DNA of 64,000 nucleotides from Amaurobius ferox (GCA_951213105.1 OX578146.1:50561275-50625274), one strand, 5' to 3'; numbered from the stretch's first letter, positions 42,507-54,153 are shown. The notes: generated by a model not told the origin, from the letters alone. Numbers and translations: made by a program.

Positions 42507-42829
42507 TTCTCCCACCAGTTTTAGAGTTTAGAACTTTCAGCGGGTTAAGCAGTTGTGATAACCATTACAGCATTTGTGCAGTTTTCAAAAGTGAATAAAA
42601 TATTTCTATTAACAGAACATAACTTCTGGCAAAATGTAAAAAGAATCAGGAGCTGTAACTTTATAGAATGACATTTGAAGTATATATACGAAACATTAAA
42701 TTACATGAGAAGAATGAAATCACACATTTCTCCGATATATTGTACCCAACAGTTTCCGAACATGGAACCTACTGCGAATGTAACAGAGGTGATAACCATT
42801 GTTCTAATAAAACACTACACCACGGGCAG
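42507..42829 (-). pseudogene. A-prime relic + B relic
   Basis: A-prime relic 42507-42579; B relic 42741-42829. Confidence 0.78.
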
Positions 42830-42993
42830 CCATGCTGAATGGAAGGTAAATGTCCTCCACGGAAATTCTCTAACAAAAATTAAACACACCTTCAACAGTG
42901 TCCTTGAACAAATATCCTAGAAACACGTATTTAATCAGTATTACATCGGATGGGGAAATATTATACAAAAGAAATTTCTATTCAGTTATATTA

Positions 42994-43066
42994 CGTACCC
43001 ACCAGGTTTCGAACCTGAGACCTTCTGCGTGTTAGGCAGATGTGATAACCACTACACCATGGGTAC
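42994..43066 (-). tRNA. tRNA-Val: tRNA-Val (AAC), CAC/AAC hybrid
   Basis: G73 and T49; heads the right 3,115-bp unit. Confidence 0.8.
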
Positions 43067-43244
43067 ATGATGTTTATGAAAATAAAAGCATTTTTTAACA
43101 ACGCACTTTATCACCTTTATAGAAATTATATGCACTTGCAACGTTTCCTTGCACAAATGCTGTAGAAATTCTTTTAAAAAAATTATTAAATAACATTGGA
43201 GAATGAAATATACAATATTAAATCTGACACATGTCTTTGATTCA

Positions 43245-43317
43245 TGTACCCACCAGGTTTCGAACCTGGGAACTTCTGCGTGTAAAGTAGATGTGATAAC
43301 CACTACACCATGGATAC
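43245..43317 (-). tRNA. tRNA-Val: tRNA-Val (TAC), G30A
   Basis: G30A leaves an A30/C40 mismatch, the same change as in the degenerate class. Also G46T and T4·G69. Confidence 0.75.
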
Positions 43318-43495
43318 ATGATGTTTATGGAAATAAATGCATTTTTTAACAACGCACTTTATCACCTTTATAGAAATTATATGCACTTGCAACGTTTCCT
43401 TGCACAAATGCTGTAGAAATTCTTTTAAAAAAATTATTAAATAACATTGGAGAATAAAATATACAATAATTAATCTGACACATATCTTTGATTCA

Positions 43496-43568
43496 TGTAC
43501 CCACCAGGTTTCGAACCTGGGACCTTCTGCGTGTAAAGCAGATGTGATAACCACTACACCATGGATAC
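43496..43568 (-). tRNA. tRNA-Val: tRNA-Val (TAC)
   Basis: TAC class; T4·G69 wobble. The 3' flank has AATAATTAATC instead of AATATTAAATC. Confidence 0.9.
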
Positions 43569-43746
43569 ATGATGTTTATGGAAATAAATGCATTTTTTAA
43601 CAACGCACTTTATCACCTTTATAGAAATTATATGCACTTGCAACGTTTCCTTGCACAAATGCTGTAGAAATTCTTTTAAAAAAATTATTAAATAACATTG
43701 GAGAATAAAATATACAATATTAAATCTGACACATATCTTTGATTCA

Positions 43747-43819
43747 TGTACCCACCAGGTTTCGAACCTGGGACCTTCTGCGTGTAAAGCAGATGTGATA
43801 ACCACTACACCATGGATAC
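43747..43819 (-). tRNA. tRNA-Val: tRNA-Val (TAC)
   Basis: TAC class; T4·G69 wobble; last of three. Confidence 0.9.
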
Positions 43820-43990
43820 ATGAGACGAGCGTAAGATGACAGTCCTCGATCGGACACATATAAATTTAGAATAAATATGTAGTTAGCTTAATGAAATATT
43901 GTGAAATATTGGTTGTTTTGGTAGGCATATTCCATGACTTATAATAGAAACTACATGAGGATTGAACGATAATGTTGCATTTTAAGTCTT

Positions 43991-44134
43991 TTCTCCGACC
44001 AGTTTTAGAGTTTAGAACTTTCTGCGGGTCAAGCAGTTGTGATAACCATTACAGCATTTGTGCACTTTTCAAAAATGAATAAAAATATTTCTATTAACAG
44101 AAAGCAGACGTGATAACCACTACACTATGGGTAC
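43991..44134 (-). pseudogene. A relic + 5' tRNA half
   Basis: A relic 43991-44063; 5' half 44104-44134. Confidence 0.78.
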
Positions 44135-44310
44135 ACACGCTGTATGGGAATTAATTGAATTTCTTAGCAACGAAATTCATCTCCTTAGTAAAAACTAAAT
44201 GCTATTGCAACGGTTCATTGGATAAATGCTGTGGAAATATGCTTATAAAAATATTAAATCTCATCAGACTCTAACATACAACAAAAGATCTCACACATAT
44301 CTTAGCTTCA

Positions 44311-44383
44311 TGTACCCACCAGGTTTCGAACCTAGGACCTTCTGCGTGTTAGGCAGATGTGATAACCACTACACCATGGGTAC
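44311..44383 (-). tRNA. tRNA-Val: tRNA-Val (AAC)
   Basis: AAC class; T50·G64 wobble. Confidence 0.88.
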
Positions 44384-44561
44384 ATGATGTTTATGGAAAT
44401 AAATGCATTTTTTAACAACGCACTTTATCACCTTTATAGAAATTATATGCACTTGCAACGTTTCCTTGCACAAATGCTGTAGAAATTCTTTTAAAAAAAT
44501 TATTAAATGACATTGGAGAATAAAATATACAATATTAAATCTGACACATATCTTTGATTCA

Positions 44562-44634
44562 TGTACCCACCAGGTTTCGAACCTGGGACCTTCTGCGTGT
44601 AAAGCAGATGTGATAACCACTACACCATGGGTAC
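44562..44634 (-). tRNA. tRNA-Val: tRNA-Val (TAC)
   Basis: TAC consensus, fully paired acceptor stem. Confidence 0.92.
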
Positions 44635-44806
44635 ATGAGACGAGCGCAAGATGACAGTCCTCGATCGGATACATATGAATTTAGAATAAATATGTAGTTA
44701 GCTTAATGAAATATTGTGAATTATTGGTTGTTTTGGTAGGCATATTCCATGACTTATAATAGAAACTACATGAGGATTGAACGATAATGTTGCATTTTAA
44801 GTCTTT

Positions 44807-44950
44807 TTCTCCGACCAGTTTTAGAGTTTAGAACTTTCTGCGGGTCAAGCAGTTGTGATAACCATTACAGCATTTGTGCACTTTTCAAAAATGAATAAAA
44901 ATATTTCTATTAACAGAAAGCAGACGTGATAACAACTACACTATGGGTAC
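44807..44950 (-). pseudogene. A relic + 5' tRNA half
   Basis: A relic 44807-44879; 5' half 44920-44950 with AACAACTAC. Confidence 0.78.
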
Positions 44951-45125
44951 ACACGCTGTATGGGAATTAATTGAATTGCTTAGCAACGAAATTCATCTCC
45001 TTAGTAAAAACTAAATGCTATTGCAACGGTTCTTTGGATAAATGCTGCAGAAATATGCTTAAAAAATATTAAATCTCATGAGACTAAAACTTACAATAAA
45101 ATTTCTCACACATATCTTTGTTTCA

Positions 45126-45198
45126 TGTACCCACCAGGTTCCGAACCTGGGACCTTCTGCGTGTTAGGCAGACGTGATAACCACTACACCATGGGTAC
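45126..45198 (-). tRNA. tRNA-Val: tRNA-Val (AAC), A58G subclass
   Basis: AAC with G58 and G26. Confidence 0.7.
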
Positions 45199-45376
45199 AC
45201 GAAGTTGATGGAAATAAATGCATTTTTTAAGAAGGCACATTATCTCCTTTATAGAAATTAGATGCACTTGCAACGTTTCCATGCATAAATGCTAAAGAAA
45301 TTCTTTTAAATAAATTATTCAATATCATTAGAGAATTAAATATACAACAATAATTCTGACACATATCTTTGAATAA

Positions 45377-45449
45377 TGTACCCACCAGGTTTCGACCCTG
45401 GGACCTTCTGCGTGTAAAGTAGATGTGATAACCTGTACACCATGGGTAC
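45377..45449 (-). pseudogene. Degenerate tRNA-Val (TAC)
   Basis: Class lesion set. Confidence 0.75.
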
Positions 45450-45621
45450 ACGAGACGAGCGCAAGATGACAGTCCTCGATCGGATACATCTAAGTTTAGA
45501 ATAAATATGTAGTTATCTTAATGAAATATTGTCAAATATTGGTTGTTTTGGTAGCCATATTCCAAGACCTAGAATAGAAACTACATGAGGATTGAACGGT
45601 AGTGTTGCAGTTTAAGGCTTT

Positions 45622-45944
45622 TTCTCCCACCAGTTTTAGAGTTTAGAACTTTCAGCGGGTTAAGCAGTTGTGATAACCATTACAGCATTTGTGCAGTTTT
45701 CAAAAGTGAATAAAATATTTCTATTAACAGAACATAACTTCTGGCAAAATGTAAAAAGAATCAGGAGCTGTAACTTTATAGAATGACATTTGAAGTATAT
45801 ATACGAAACATTAAATTACATGAGAAGAATGAAATCACACATTTCTCCGATATATTGTACCCAACAGTTTCCGAACATGGAACCTACTGCGAATGTAACA
45901 GAGGTGATAACCATTGTTCTAATAAAACACTACACCACGGGCAG
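45622..45944 (-). pseudogene. A-prime relic + B relic
   Basis: A-prime relic 45622-45694; B relic 45856-45944. Confidence 0.78.
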
Positions 45945-46108
45945 CCATGCTGAATGGAAGGTAAATGTCCTCCACGGAAATTCTCTAACAAAAATTAAAC
46001 ACACCTTCAACAGTGTCCTTGAACAAATATCCTAGAAACACGTATTTAATCAGTATTACATCGGATGGGGAAATATTATACAAAAGAAATTTCTATTCAG
46101 TTATATTA

Positions 46109-46181
46109 CGTACCCACCAGGTTTCGAACCTGGGACCTTCTGCGTGTGGAGAAGACGTGATAACCACTTCACTATGGGTAC
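46109..46181 (-). tRNA. tRNA-Val: tRNA-Val (CAC), weakened copy
   Basis: CAC class with the T30/C40 mismatch and A13, like the 9484 copy. Confidence 0.62.
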
Positions 46182-46357
46182 ACACGCTGTATGGGAATTA
46201 ATTGAATTTCTTAGCAACGAAATTCATCTCCTTAATAAAAACTAAATGCTATTGCAACGGCTCATTGGATAAATGCTGTGGAAATATGCTTATAAAAATA
46301 TTAAATCTCATGAGACTCTAACATACGACAAAAGATCTCACACATATCTTAGCTTCA

Positions 46358-46430
46358 TGTACCCACCAGGTTTCGAACCTGGGACCTTCTGCGTGTTAGG
46401 CAGATGTGATAACCACTACACCATGGGTAC
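46358..46430 (-). tRNA. tRNA-Val: tRNA-Val (AAC)
   Basis: AAC consensus; lacks the A21T change of its 9733 counterpart. Confidence 0.92.
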
Positions 46431-46608
46431 ATGATGTTTATGAAAATAAATGCATTTTTTAACAACGCACTTTATCACCTTTATAGAAATTATATGCACT
46501 TGCAACGTTTCCTTGCACAAATGCTGTAGAAATTCTTTTAAAAAAATTATTAAATAACATTGGAGAATAAATTATACAATATTAAATCTGACACATATCT
46601 TTGATTCA

Positions 46609-46681
46609 TGTACCCACCAGGTTTCGAACCTGGGACCTTCTGCGTGTAAAGCAGATGTGATAACAACTACACCATGGATAC
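46609..46681 (-). tRNA. tRNA-Val: tRNA-Val (TAC), G18T
   Basis: G18 is T, losing an invariant D-loop base that contacts base 55. T4·G69 wobble. Confidence 0.75.
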
Positions 46682-46859
46682 ATGATGTTTATGGAAATAA
46701 ATGCATTTTTTAACAACGCACTTTATCACCTTTATAGAAATTATATGCACTTGCAACGTTTCCTTGCACAAATGCTGTAGAAATTCTTTTAAAAAAATTA
46801 TTAAATAACATTGGAGAATAAAATATACAATATTAAATCTGACACATATCTTTGATTCA

Positions 46860-46932
46860 TGTACCCACCAGGTTTCGAACCTGGGACCTTCTGCGTGTAA
46901 AGCAGATGTGATAACCACTACACCATGGATAC
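46860..46932 (-). tRNA. tRNA-Val: tRNA-Val (TAC)
   Basis: TAC class; T4·G69 wobble. Confidence 0.9.
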
Positions 46933-47110
46933 ATGATGTTTATGGAAATAAATGCATTTTTTAACAATGCACTTTATCACCTTTATAGAAATTGTATGCA
47001 CTTGCAACGTTTCCTTGCACAAATGCTGTAGAAATTCTTTTAAAAAAATTATTAAATAACATTGGAGAATAAAATATAAATTATTAAATCTGACACATAT
47101 CTTTGATTCA

Positions 47111-47183
47111 TGTACCCACCAGGTTTCGAACCTGGGACCTTCTGCGTGTAAAGCAGATGTGATAACCACTACACCATGGATAC
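47111..47183 (-). tRNA. tRNA-Val: tRNA-Val (TAC)
   Basis: TAC class; T4·G69 wobble. The 3' flank has AAATTATTAAATC. Confidence 0.9.
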
Positions 47184-47354
47184 ATGAGACGAGCGTAAGA
47201 TGACAGTCCTCGATCGGACACATATAAATTTAGAATAAATATGTAGTTAGCTTAATGAAATATTGTGAAATATTGGTTGTTTTGGTAGGCATATTCCATG
47301 ACTTATAATAGAAACTACATGAGGATTGAACGATAATGTTGCATTTTAAGTCTT

Positions 47355-47498
47355 TTCTCCGACCAGTTTTAGAGTTTAGAACTTTCTGCGGGTCAAGCAG
47401 TTGTGATAACCATTACAGTATTTGTGCACTTTTCAAAAATGAATAAAAATATTTCTATTAACAGAAAGCAGACGTGATAACCACTACACTATGGGTAC
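47355..47498 (-). pseudogene. A relic + 5' tRNA half
   Basis: A relic 47355-47427; 5' half 47468-47498. Confidence 0.78.
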
Positions 47499-47674
47499 AC
47501 ACGCTGTATGGGAATAAATTGAATTTCTTAGCAACGAAATTCATCTCCTTAGTAAAAACTAAATGCTATTGCAACGGTTCATTGGATAAATGCTGTGGAA
47601 ATATGCTTATAAAAATATTAAATCTCATGAGACTCTAACATACAACAAAAGATCTCACACATATCTTAGCTTCA

Positions 47675-47747
47675 TGTACCCACCAGGTTTCGAACCTGGG
47701 ACCTTCTGCGTGTTAGGCAGATGTGATAACCACTACACCATGGGTAC
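47675..47747 (-). tRNA. tRNA-Val: tRNA-Val (AAC)
   Basis: AAC consensus. Confidence 0.92.
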
Positions 47748-47925
47748 ATGATGTTTATGGAAATAAATGCATTTTTTAACAACGCACTTTATCACCTTTA
47801 TAGAAATTATATGCACTTGCAACGTTTCCTTGCACAAATGCTGTAGAAATTCTTTTAAAAAAATTATTGAATGACATTGGAGAATAAAATATACAATATT
47901 AAATCTGACACATATCTTTGATTCA

Positions 47926-47998
47926 TGTACCCACCAGGTTTCGAACCTGGGACCTTCTGCGTGTAAAACAGATGTGATAACCACTACACCATGGGTAC
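47926..47998 (-). tRNA. tRNA-Val: tRNA-Val (TAC), C31T
   Basis: C31T gives a T31·G39 wobble and a TTTT run across the anticodon loop on the transcribed strand, a possible early Pol III stop. Confidence 0.75.
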
Positions 47999-48170
47999 AT
48001 GAGACGAGCGCAAGATGACAGTCCTCGATCGGATACATATAAATTTAGAATAAATATGTAGTTTGCTTAATGAAATATTGTGAAATATTGGTTGTTTTGG
48101 TAGGCATATTCCATGACTTATAATAGAAACTACATGAGGATTGAACGATAATGTTGCATTTTAAGTCTTT

Positions 48171-48314
48171 TTCTCCGACCAGTTTTAGAGTTTTGAACTT
48201 TCTGCGGATCAAGCAGTTGTGATAACCATTACAGCATTTGTGCACTTTTCAAAAATGAATAAAAATATTTCTATTAACAGAAAGCAGACGTGATAACCAC
48301 TACACTATGGGTAC
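48171..48314 (-). pseudogene. A relic + 5' tRNA half
   Basis: A relic 48171-48243 (formal GAT anticodon); 5' half 48284-48314. Confidence 0.78.
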
Positions 48315-48490
48315 ACACGCTGTATGGGAATTAATTGAATTTCTTAGCAACGAAATTCATCTCCTTAATAAAAACTAAATGCTATTGCAACGGTTCATTG
48401 GATAAATGCTGTGGAAATATGCTTATAAAAATATTAAATCTCATGAGACTCTAACATACAACAAAAGATCTCACACATATCTTAGCTTCA

Positions 48491-48563
48491 TGTACCCACC
48501 AGGTTTCGAACCTGGGACCTTCTGCGTGTTAGGCAGACGTGATAACCACTACACCATGGGTAC
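48491..48563 (-). tRNA. tRNA-Val: tRNA-Val (AAC)
   Basis: AAC, G26, normal T loop. Confidence 0.9.
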
Positions 48564-48741
48564 ACGAAGTTCATGGAAATAAATGCATTTTTTAAGAACG
48601 CACATTATCTCCTTTATAGAAATTAGATGCACTTGCAACGTTTCCATGCATAAATGCTAAAGAAATTCTTTTAAATAAATTATTCAATATCATTAGAGAA
48701 TAAAATATACAACAATAATTCTGACACATATCTTTGAATAA

Positions 48742-48814
48742 TGTACCCACCAGGTTTCGACCCTGGGACCCTCTGCGTGTAAAGTAGATGTGATAACCTG
48801 TACACCATGGGTAC
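48742..48814 (-). pseudogene. Degenerate tRNA-Val (TAC)
   Basis: Class lesions plus A44G. Confidence 0.75.
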
Positions 48815-48986
48815 ACGAGACGAGCGCAAGATGACCGTCCTCGATCGGATACATCTAAGTTTAGAATAAATATGTAGTTATCTTAATGAAATATTGTCAA
48901 ATATTGGTTGTTTTGGTAGCCATATTCCACGACCTAGAATAGAAACTACATGAGGATTGAACGGTAGTGTTGCAGTTTAAGGCTTT

Positions 48987-49309
48987 TTCTCCCACCAGTT
49001 TTAGAGTTTAGAACTTTCTGCGGGTTAAGCAGTTGTGATAACCATTACAGCATTTGTGCAGTTTTCAAAAGTGAATAAAATATTTCTATTAACAGAACAT
49101 ATCTTCTGGCAAAATGCAAAAAGAATCAGGAGCTGTAACTTTATAGAATGACATTTGAAGTATATATACGAAACAGTAAATTACATGAGAAGAATGAAAT
49201 CACACATTTCTCCGATATATTGTACCCAACAGTTTCCGAACATGGAATCTACTGCGAATGTAACAGAGGTGATAACCATTGTTCTAATAAAACACTACAC
49301 CACGGGCAG
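48987..49309 (-). pseudogene. A-prime relic + B relic
   Basis: A-prime relic 48987-49059; B relic 49221-49309. Confidence 0.78.
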
Positions 49310-49473
49310 CCATGCTGAATGGAAGGTAAATGTCCTCCACGGAAATTCTCTAACAAAAATTAAACACACCTTCAACAGTGTCCTTGAACAAATATCCTAG
49401 AAACACGTATTTAATCAGTATTACATCGGATGGGGAAATATTATACAAAAGAAATTTCTATTCAGTTATAATA

Positions 49474-49546
49474 CGTACCCACCAGGTTTCGAACCTGGGA
49501 CCTTCTGCGTGTGGAGCAGACGTGATAACCACTACACTATGGGTAC
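49474..49546 (-). tRNA. tRNA-Val: tRNA-Val (CAC)
   Basis: CAC class consensus (C33, G73). Confidence 0.72.
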
Positions 49547-49722
49547 ACACGCTGTATGGGAATTAATTGAATTTCTTAGCAACGAAATTCATCTCCTTAA
49601 TAAAAACTAAATGCTATTGCAACGGCTCATTGGATAAATGCTGTGGAAATATGCTTATAAAAATATTAAATCTCATGAGACTCTAACATACAACAAAAGA
49701 TCTCACACATATCTTAGCTTCA

Positions 49723-49795
49723 TGTACCCACCAGGTTTCGAACCTGAGACCTTCTGCGTGTTAGGCAGATGTGATAACCACTACACCATGGGTAC
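49723..49795 (-). tRNA. tRNA-Val: tRNA-Val (AAC)
   Basis: AAC class; T49·G65 wobble. Confidence 0.87.
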
Positions 49796-49973
49796 ATGAT
49801 GTTTATGGAAATAAATGCATTTTTTAACAACGCACTTTATCACCTTTATAGAAATTATATGCACTTGCAACGTTTCCTTGCACAAATGCTGTAGAAATTC
49901 TTTTAAAAAAATTATTAAATAACATTGGAGAATGAAATATACAATATTAAATCTGACACATATCTTTGATTCA

Positions 49974-50046
49974 TGTACCCACTAGGTTTCGAACCTGGGA
50001 CCTTCTGCGTGTAAAGCAGATGTGATAACCACTACACCATGGATAC
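49974..50046 (-). tRNA. tRNA-Val: tRNA-Val (TAC), G64A
   Basis: C50/A64 mismatch; T4·G69 wobble. Confidence 0.8.
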
Positions 50047-50224
50047 ATGATGTTTATGGAAATAAATGCATTTTTTAACAACGCACTTTATCACCTTTAT
50101 AGAAATTATATGCACTTGCAACGTTTCCTTGCACAAATGCTGTAGAAATTCTTTTAAAAAAATTATTAAATAACATTGGAGAATAAAATATACAATATTA
50201 AATCTGACACATATCTTTGATTCA

Positions 50225-50297
50225 TGTACCCACCAGGTTTCGAACCTGGGACCTTCTGCGTGTAAAGCAGATGTGATAACCACTACACCATGGATAC
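50225..50297 (-). tRNA. tRNA-Val: tRNA-Val (TAC)
   Basis: TAC class; T4·G69 wobble. Confidence 0.9.
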
Positions 50298-50468
50298 ATG
50301 AGACGAGCGTAAGATGACAGTCCTCGATCGGATACATATAAATTTAGAATAAATATGTAGTTAGCTTAATGAAATATTGTGAAATATTGGTTGTTTTGGT
50401 AGGCATATTCCATGACTTATAATAGAAACTACATGAGGATTGAACGATAATGTTGCATTTTAAGTCTT

Positions 50469-50612
50469 TTCTCCGACCAGTTTTAGAGTTTAGAACTTTC
50501 TGCGGGTCAAGCAGTTGTGATAACCATTACAGCATTTGTGCACTTTTCAAAAATGAATAAAAATATTTCTATTAACAGAAAGCAGACGTGATAACCACTA
50601 CACTATGGGTAC
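50469..50612 (-). pseudogene. A relic + 5' tRNA half
   Basis: A relic 50469-50541; 5' half 50582-50612. Confidence 0.78.
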
Positions 50613-50788
50613 ACACGCTGTATGGGAATTAATTGAATTTCTTAGCAACGAAATTCATCTCCTTAGTAAAAACTAAATGCTATTGCAACGGTTCATTGGA
50701 TAAATGCTGTGGAAATATGCTTATAAAAATATTAAATCTCATGAGACTCTAACATACAACAAAAGATCTCACACATATCTTAGCTTCA

Positions 50789-50861
50789 TGTACCCACCAG
50801 GTTTCGAACCTGGGACCTTCTGCGTGTTAGGCAGATGTGATAACCACTACACCATGGGTAC
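50789..50861 (-). tRNA. tRNA-Val: tRNA-Val (AAC)
   Basis: AAC consensus. Confidence 0.92.
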
Positions 50862-51039
50862 ATGATGTTTATGGAAATAAATGCATTTTTTAACAACGCA
50901 CTTTATCACCTTTATAGAAATTATATGCACTTGCAACGTTTCCTTGCACAAATGCTGTAGAAATTCTTTTAAAAAAATTATTAAATGACATTGGAGAATA
51001 AAATATACAATATTAAATCTGACACATATCTTTGATTCA

Positions 51040-51112
51040 TGTACCCACCAGGTTTCGAACCTGGGACCTTCTGCGTGTAAAGCAGATGTGATAACCACTA
51101 CACCATGGGTAC
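51040..51112 (-). tRNA. tRNA-Val: tRNA-Val (TAC)
   Basis: TAC consensus, fully paired acceptor stem. Confidence 0.92.
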
Positions 51113-51284
51113 ATGAGACGAGCGCAAGATGACAGTCCTCGATCGGATACATATAAATTTAGAATAAATATGTAGTTAGCTTAATGAAATATTGTGAAAT
51201 ATTGGTTGTTTTGGTAGGCATATTCCATGACTTATAATAGAAACTACATGAGGATTGAACGATAATGTTGCATTTTAAGTCTTT

Positions 51285-51428
51285 TTCTCCGACCAGTTTT
51301 AGAGTTTTGAACTTTCTGCGGATCAAGCAGTTGTGATAACCATTACAGCATTTGTGCACTTTTCAAAAATGAATAAAAATATTTCTATTAACAGAAAGCA
51401 GACGTGATAACCACTACACTATGGGTAC
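51285..51428 (-). pseudogene. A relic + 5' tRNA half
   Basis: A relic 51285-51357 (formal GAT anticodon); 5' half 51398-51428. Confidence 0.78.
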
Positions 51429-51604
51429 ACACGCTGTATGGGAATTAGTTGAATTTCTTAGCAACGAAATTCATCTCCTTAATAAAAACTAAATGCTATT
51501 GCAACGGTTCATTGGATAAATGCTGTGGAAATATGCTTATAAAAATATTAAATCTCATGAGACTCTAACATACAACAAAAGGTCTCACACACATCTTAGC
51601 TTCA

Positions 51605-51677
51605 TGTACCCACCAGGTTTCGAACCTGGGACCTTCTGCGTGTTAGGCAGACGTGATAACCACTACACCATGGGTAC
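51605..51677 (-). tRNA. tRNA-Val: tRNA-Val (AAC)
   Basis: AAC, G26, normal T loop. Confidence 0.9.
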
Positions 51678-51855
51678 ACGAAGTTCATGGAAATAAATGC
51701 ATTTTTTAAGAACGCACATTATCTCCTTTATAGAAATTAGATGCACTTGCAACGTTTCCATGCATAAATGCTAAAGAAATTCTTTTAAATAAATTATTCA
51801 ATATCATTAGAGAATAAAATATACAACAATAATTCTGACACATATCTTTGAATAA

Positions 51856-51928
51856 TGTACCCACCAGGTTTCGTCCCTGGGACCTTCTGCGTGTAAAGTA
51901 GATGTGATAAACTGTACACCATGGGTAC
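51856..51928 (-). pseudogene. Degenerate tRNA-Val (TAC)
   Basis: Class lesions plus G19T and a further T-loop change (GACGAAA). Confidence 0.8.
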
Positions 51929-52100
51929 ACGAGACGAGCGCAAGATGACAGTCCTCGATCGGATACATCTAAGTTTAGAAAAAATATGTAGTTATCTTAA
52001 TGAAATATTGTCAAATATTGGTTGTTTTGGTAGCCATATTCCACGACCTAGAATAGAAACTACATGAGGATTGAACGGTAGTGTTGCAGTTTAAGGCTTT

Positions 52101-52423
52101 TTCTCCCACCAGTTTTAGAGTTTAGAACTTTCTGCGGGTTAAGCAGTTGTGATAACCATTACAGCATTTGTGCAGTTTTCAAAAGTGAATAAAATATTTC
52201 TATTAACAGAACATAACTTCTGGCAAAATGTAAAAAGAATCAGGAGCTGTAACTTTATAGAATGACATTTGAAGTATATATACGAAACAGTAAATTACAT
52301 GAGAAGAATGAAATCACACATTTCTCCGATATATTGTACCCAACAGTTTCCGAACATGGAATCTACTGCGAATGTAACAGAGGTGATAACCATTGTTCTA
52401 ATAAAACACTACACCACGGGCAG
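52101..52423 (-). pseudogene. A-prime relic + B relic
   Basis: A-prime relic 52101-52173; B relic 52335-52423. Confidence 0.78.
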
Positions 52424-52587
52424 CCATGCTGAATGGAAGGTAAATGTCCTCCACGGAAATTCTCTAACAAAAATTAAACACACCTTCAACAGTGTCCTTG
52501 AACAAATATCCTAGAAACACGTATTTAATCAGTATTACATCGGATGGGGAAATATTATACAAAAGAAATTTCTATTCAGTTATATTA

Positions 52588-52660
52588 CGTACCCACCAGG
52601 TTTCGAACCTGGGACCTTCTGCGTGTGGAGCAGACGTGATAACCACTACACTATGGGTAC
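52588..52660 (-). tRNA. tRNA-Val: tRNA-Val (CAC)
   Basis: CAC class consensus (C33, G73). Confidence 0.72.
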
Positions 52661-52836
52661 ACACGCTGTATGGGAATTAATTGAAATTCTTAGCAACGAA
52701 ATTCATCTCCTTAATAAAAACTAAATGCTATTGCAACGGCTCATTGGATAAATGCTGTGGAAATATGCTTATAAAAATATTAAATCTCATGAGACTCTAA
52801 CATACAACAAAAGATCTCACACATATCTTAGCTTCA

Positions 52837-52909
52837 TGTACCCACCAGGTTTCGAACCTGGGACCTTCTGCGTGTTAGGCAGATGTGATAACCACTACAC
52901 CATGGGTAC
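52837..52909 (-). tRNA. tRNA-Val: tRNA-Val (AAC)
   Basis: AAC consensus. Confidence 0.92.
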
Positions 52910-53087
52910 ATGATGTTTATGGAAATAAATGCATTTTTTAACAACGCACTTTATCACCTTTATAGAAATTATATGCACTTGCAACGTTTCCTTGCACAAA
53001 TGTTGTAGAAATTCTTTTAAAAAAATTATTAAATAACATTGGAGAATGAAATATACAATATTAAATCTGACACATATCTTTGATTCA

Positions 53088-53160
53088 TGTACCCACCAGG
53101 TTTCGAACCTGGGACCTTCTGCGTGTAAAGCAGATGTGATAACCACTACACCATGGATAC
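53088..53160 (-). tRNA. tRNA-Val: tRNA-Val (TAC)
   Basis: TAC class; T4·G69 wobble. Confidence 0.9.
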
Positions 53161-53338
53161 ATGATGTTTATGGAAATAAATGCATTTTTTAACAACGCAC
53201 TTTATCACCTTTATAGAAATTATATGCACTTGCAACGTTTCCTTGCACAAATGCTGTAGAAATTCTTTTAAAAAAATTATTAAATAACATTGGAGAATAA
53301 AATATACAATATTAAATCTGACACATATCTTTGATTCA

Positions 53339-53411
53339 TGTACCCACCAGGTTTCGAACCTGGGACCTTCTGCGTGTTAGGCAGATGTGATAACCACTAC
53401 ACTATGGGTAC
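53339..53411 (-). tRNA. tRNA-Val: tRNA-Val (AAC), A9
   Basis: AAC in a TAC-type spacer; G9 is A, as in the CAC class. Confidence 0.88.
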
Positions 53412-53589
53412 ATGATGTTCATGGAAATAAATGCATTTTTTAACAACGCACTTTATCACCTTTATAGAAATTATTTGCACTTGCAACGTTTCCTTGCACA
53501 AATGCTGTAGAAATTCTTTTAAAAAAATTATTAAATAACATTGGAGAATAAAATATACAATATTAAATCTGACACATATCTTTGATTCA

Positions 53590-53662
53590 TGTACCCACCA
53601 GGTTTCGAACCTGGGACCTTCTGCGTGTAAAGCAGATGTGATAACCACTACACCATGGGTAC
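53590..53662 (-). tRNA. tRNA-Val: tRNA-Val (TAC)
   Basis: TAC consensus. The flank block has GAGGCGAGC. Confidence 0.92.
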
Positions 53663-53833
53663 ATGAGGCGAGCGCAAGATGACAGTCCTCGATCGGATAC
53701 ATATGAATTTAGAATAAATATGTAGTTAGCTTAATGAAATATTGTGAATTATTGGTTGTTTTGGTAGGCATATTCCATGACTTATAATAGAAACTACATG
53801 AGGATTGAACGATAATGTTGCATTTTAAGTCTT

Positions 53834-53977
53834 TTCTCCGACCAGTTTTAGAGTTTAGAACTTTCTGCGGGTCAAGCAGTTGTGATAACCATTACAGCAT
53901 TTGTGCACTTTTCAAAAATGAATAAAAATATTTCTATTAACAGAAAGCAGACGTGATAACCACTACACTATGGGTAC
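53834..53977 (-). pseudogene. A relic + 5' tRNA half
   Basis: A relic 53834-53906; 5' half 53947-53977. Confidence 0.78.
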
Positions 53978-54153
53978 ACACGCTGTATGGGAATTAATTG
54001 AATTTCTTAGCAACGAAATTCATCTCCTTAGTAAAAACTAAATGCTATTGCAACGGTTCATTGGATAAATGCTGTGGAAATATGCTTATAAAAATATTAA
54101 ATCTCATGAGACTCTAACATACAACAAAAGATCTCACACATATCTTAGCTTCA

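Larger units (their letters stand above)
39880..42993. repeat. 3,114-bp tandem unit, left copy
   Basis: Hybrid-headed unit repeated immediately to the right at 42994. Offsets are 3,114 bp, then 3,115 bp after a one-base difference in the A relic (72 against 73 nt). Confidence 0.85.
42994..46108. repeat. 3,115-bp tandem unit, right copy
   Basis: Partner of 39880-42993; ends before the 46109 CAC gene. Confidence 0.85.
42741..49600. repeat. Segmental duplicate of about 6.1-13.0 kb
   Basis: Elements from the B relic at 6116 to the CAC gene at 12849 recur here at a constant 36,625-bp offset, with the same order. Private variants are partly shared, for example GACAAAAG before 9733 and 46358. End points are approximate. 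Confidence 0.78.
49474..53000. repeat. Segmental duplicate of about 32.7-36.2 kb
   Basis: Elements recur at a constant 16,801-bp offset from the CAC gene at 32673 to the AAC gene at 36036. The pairs 32922/49723 (T49) and 33173/49974 (A64) share private variants. Confidence 0.75.
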
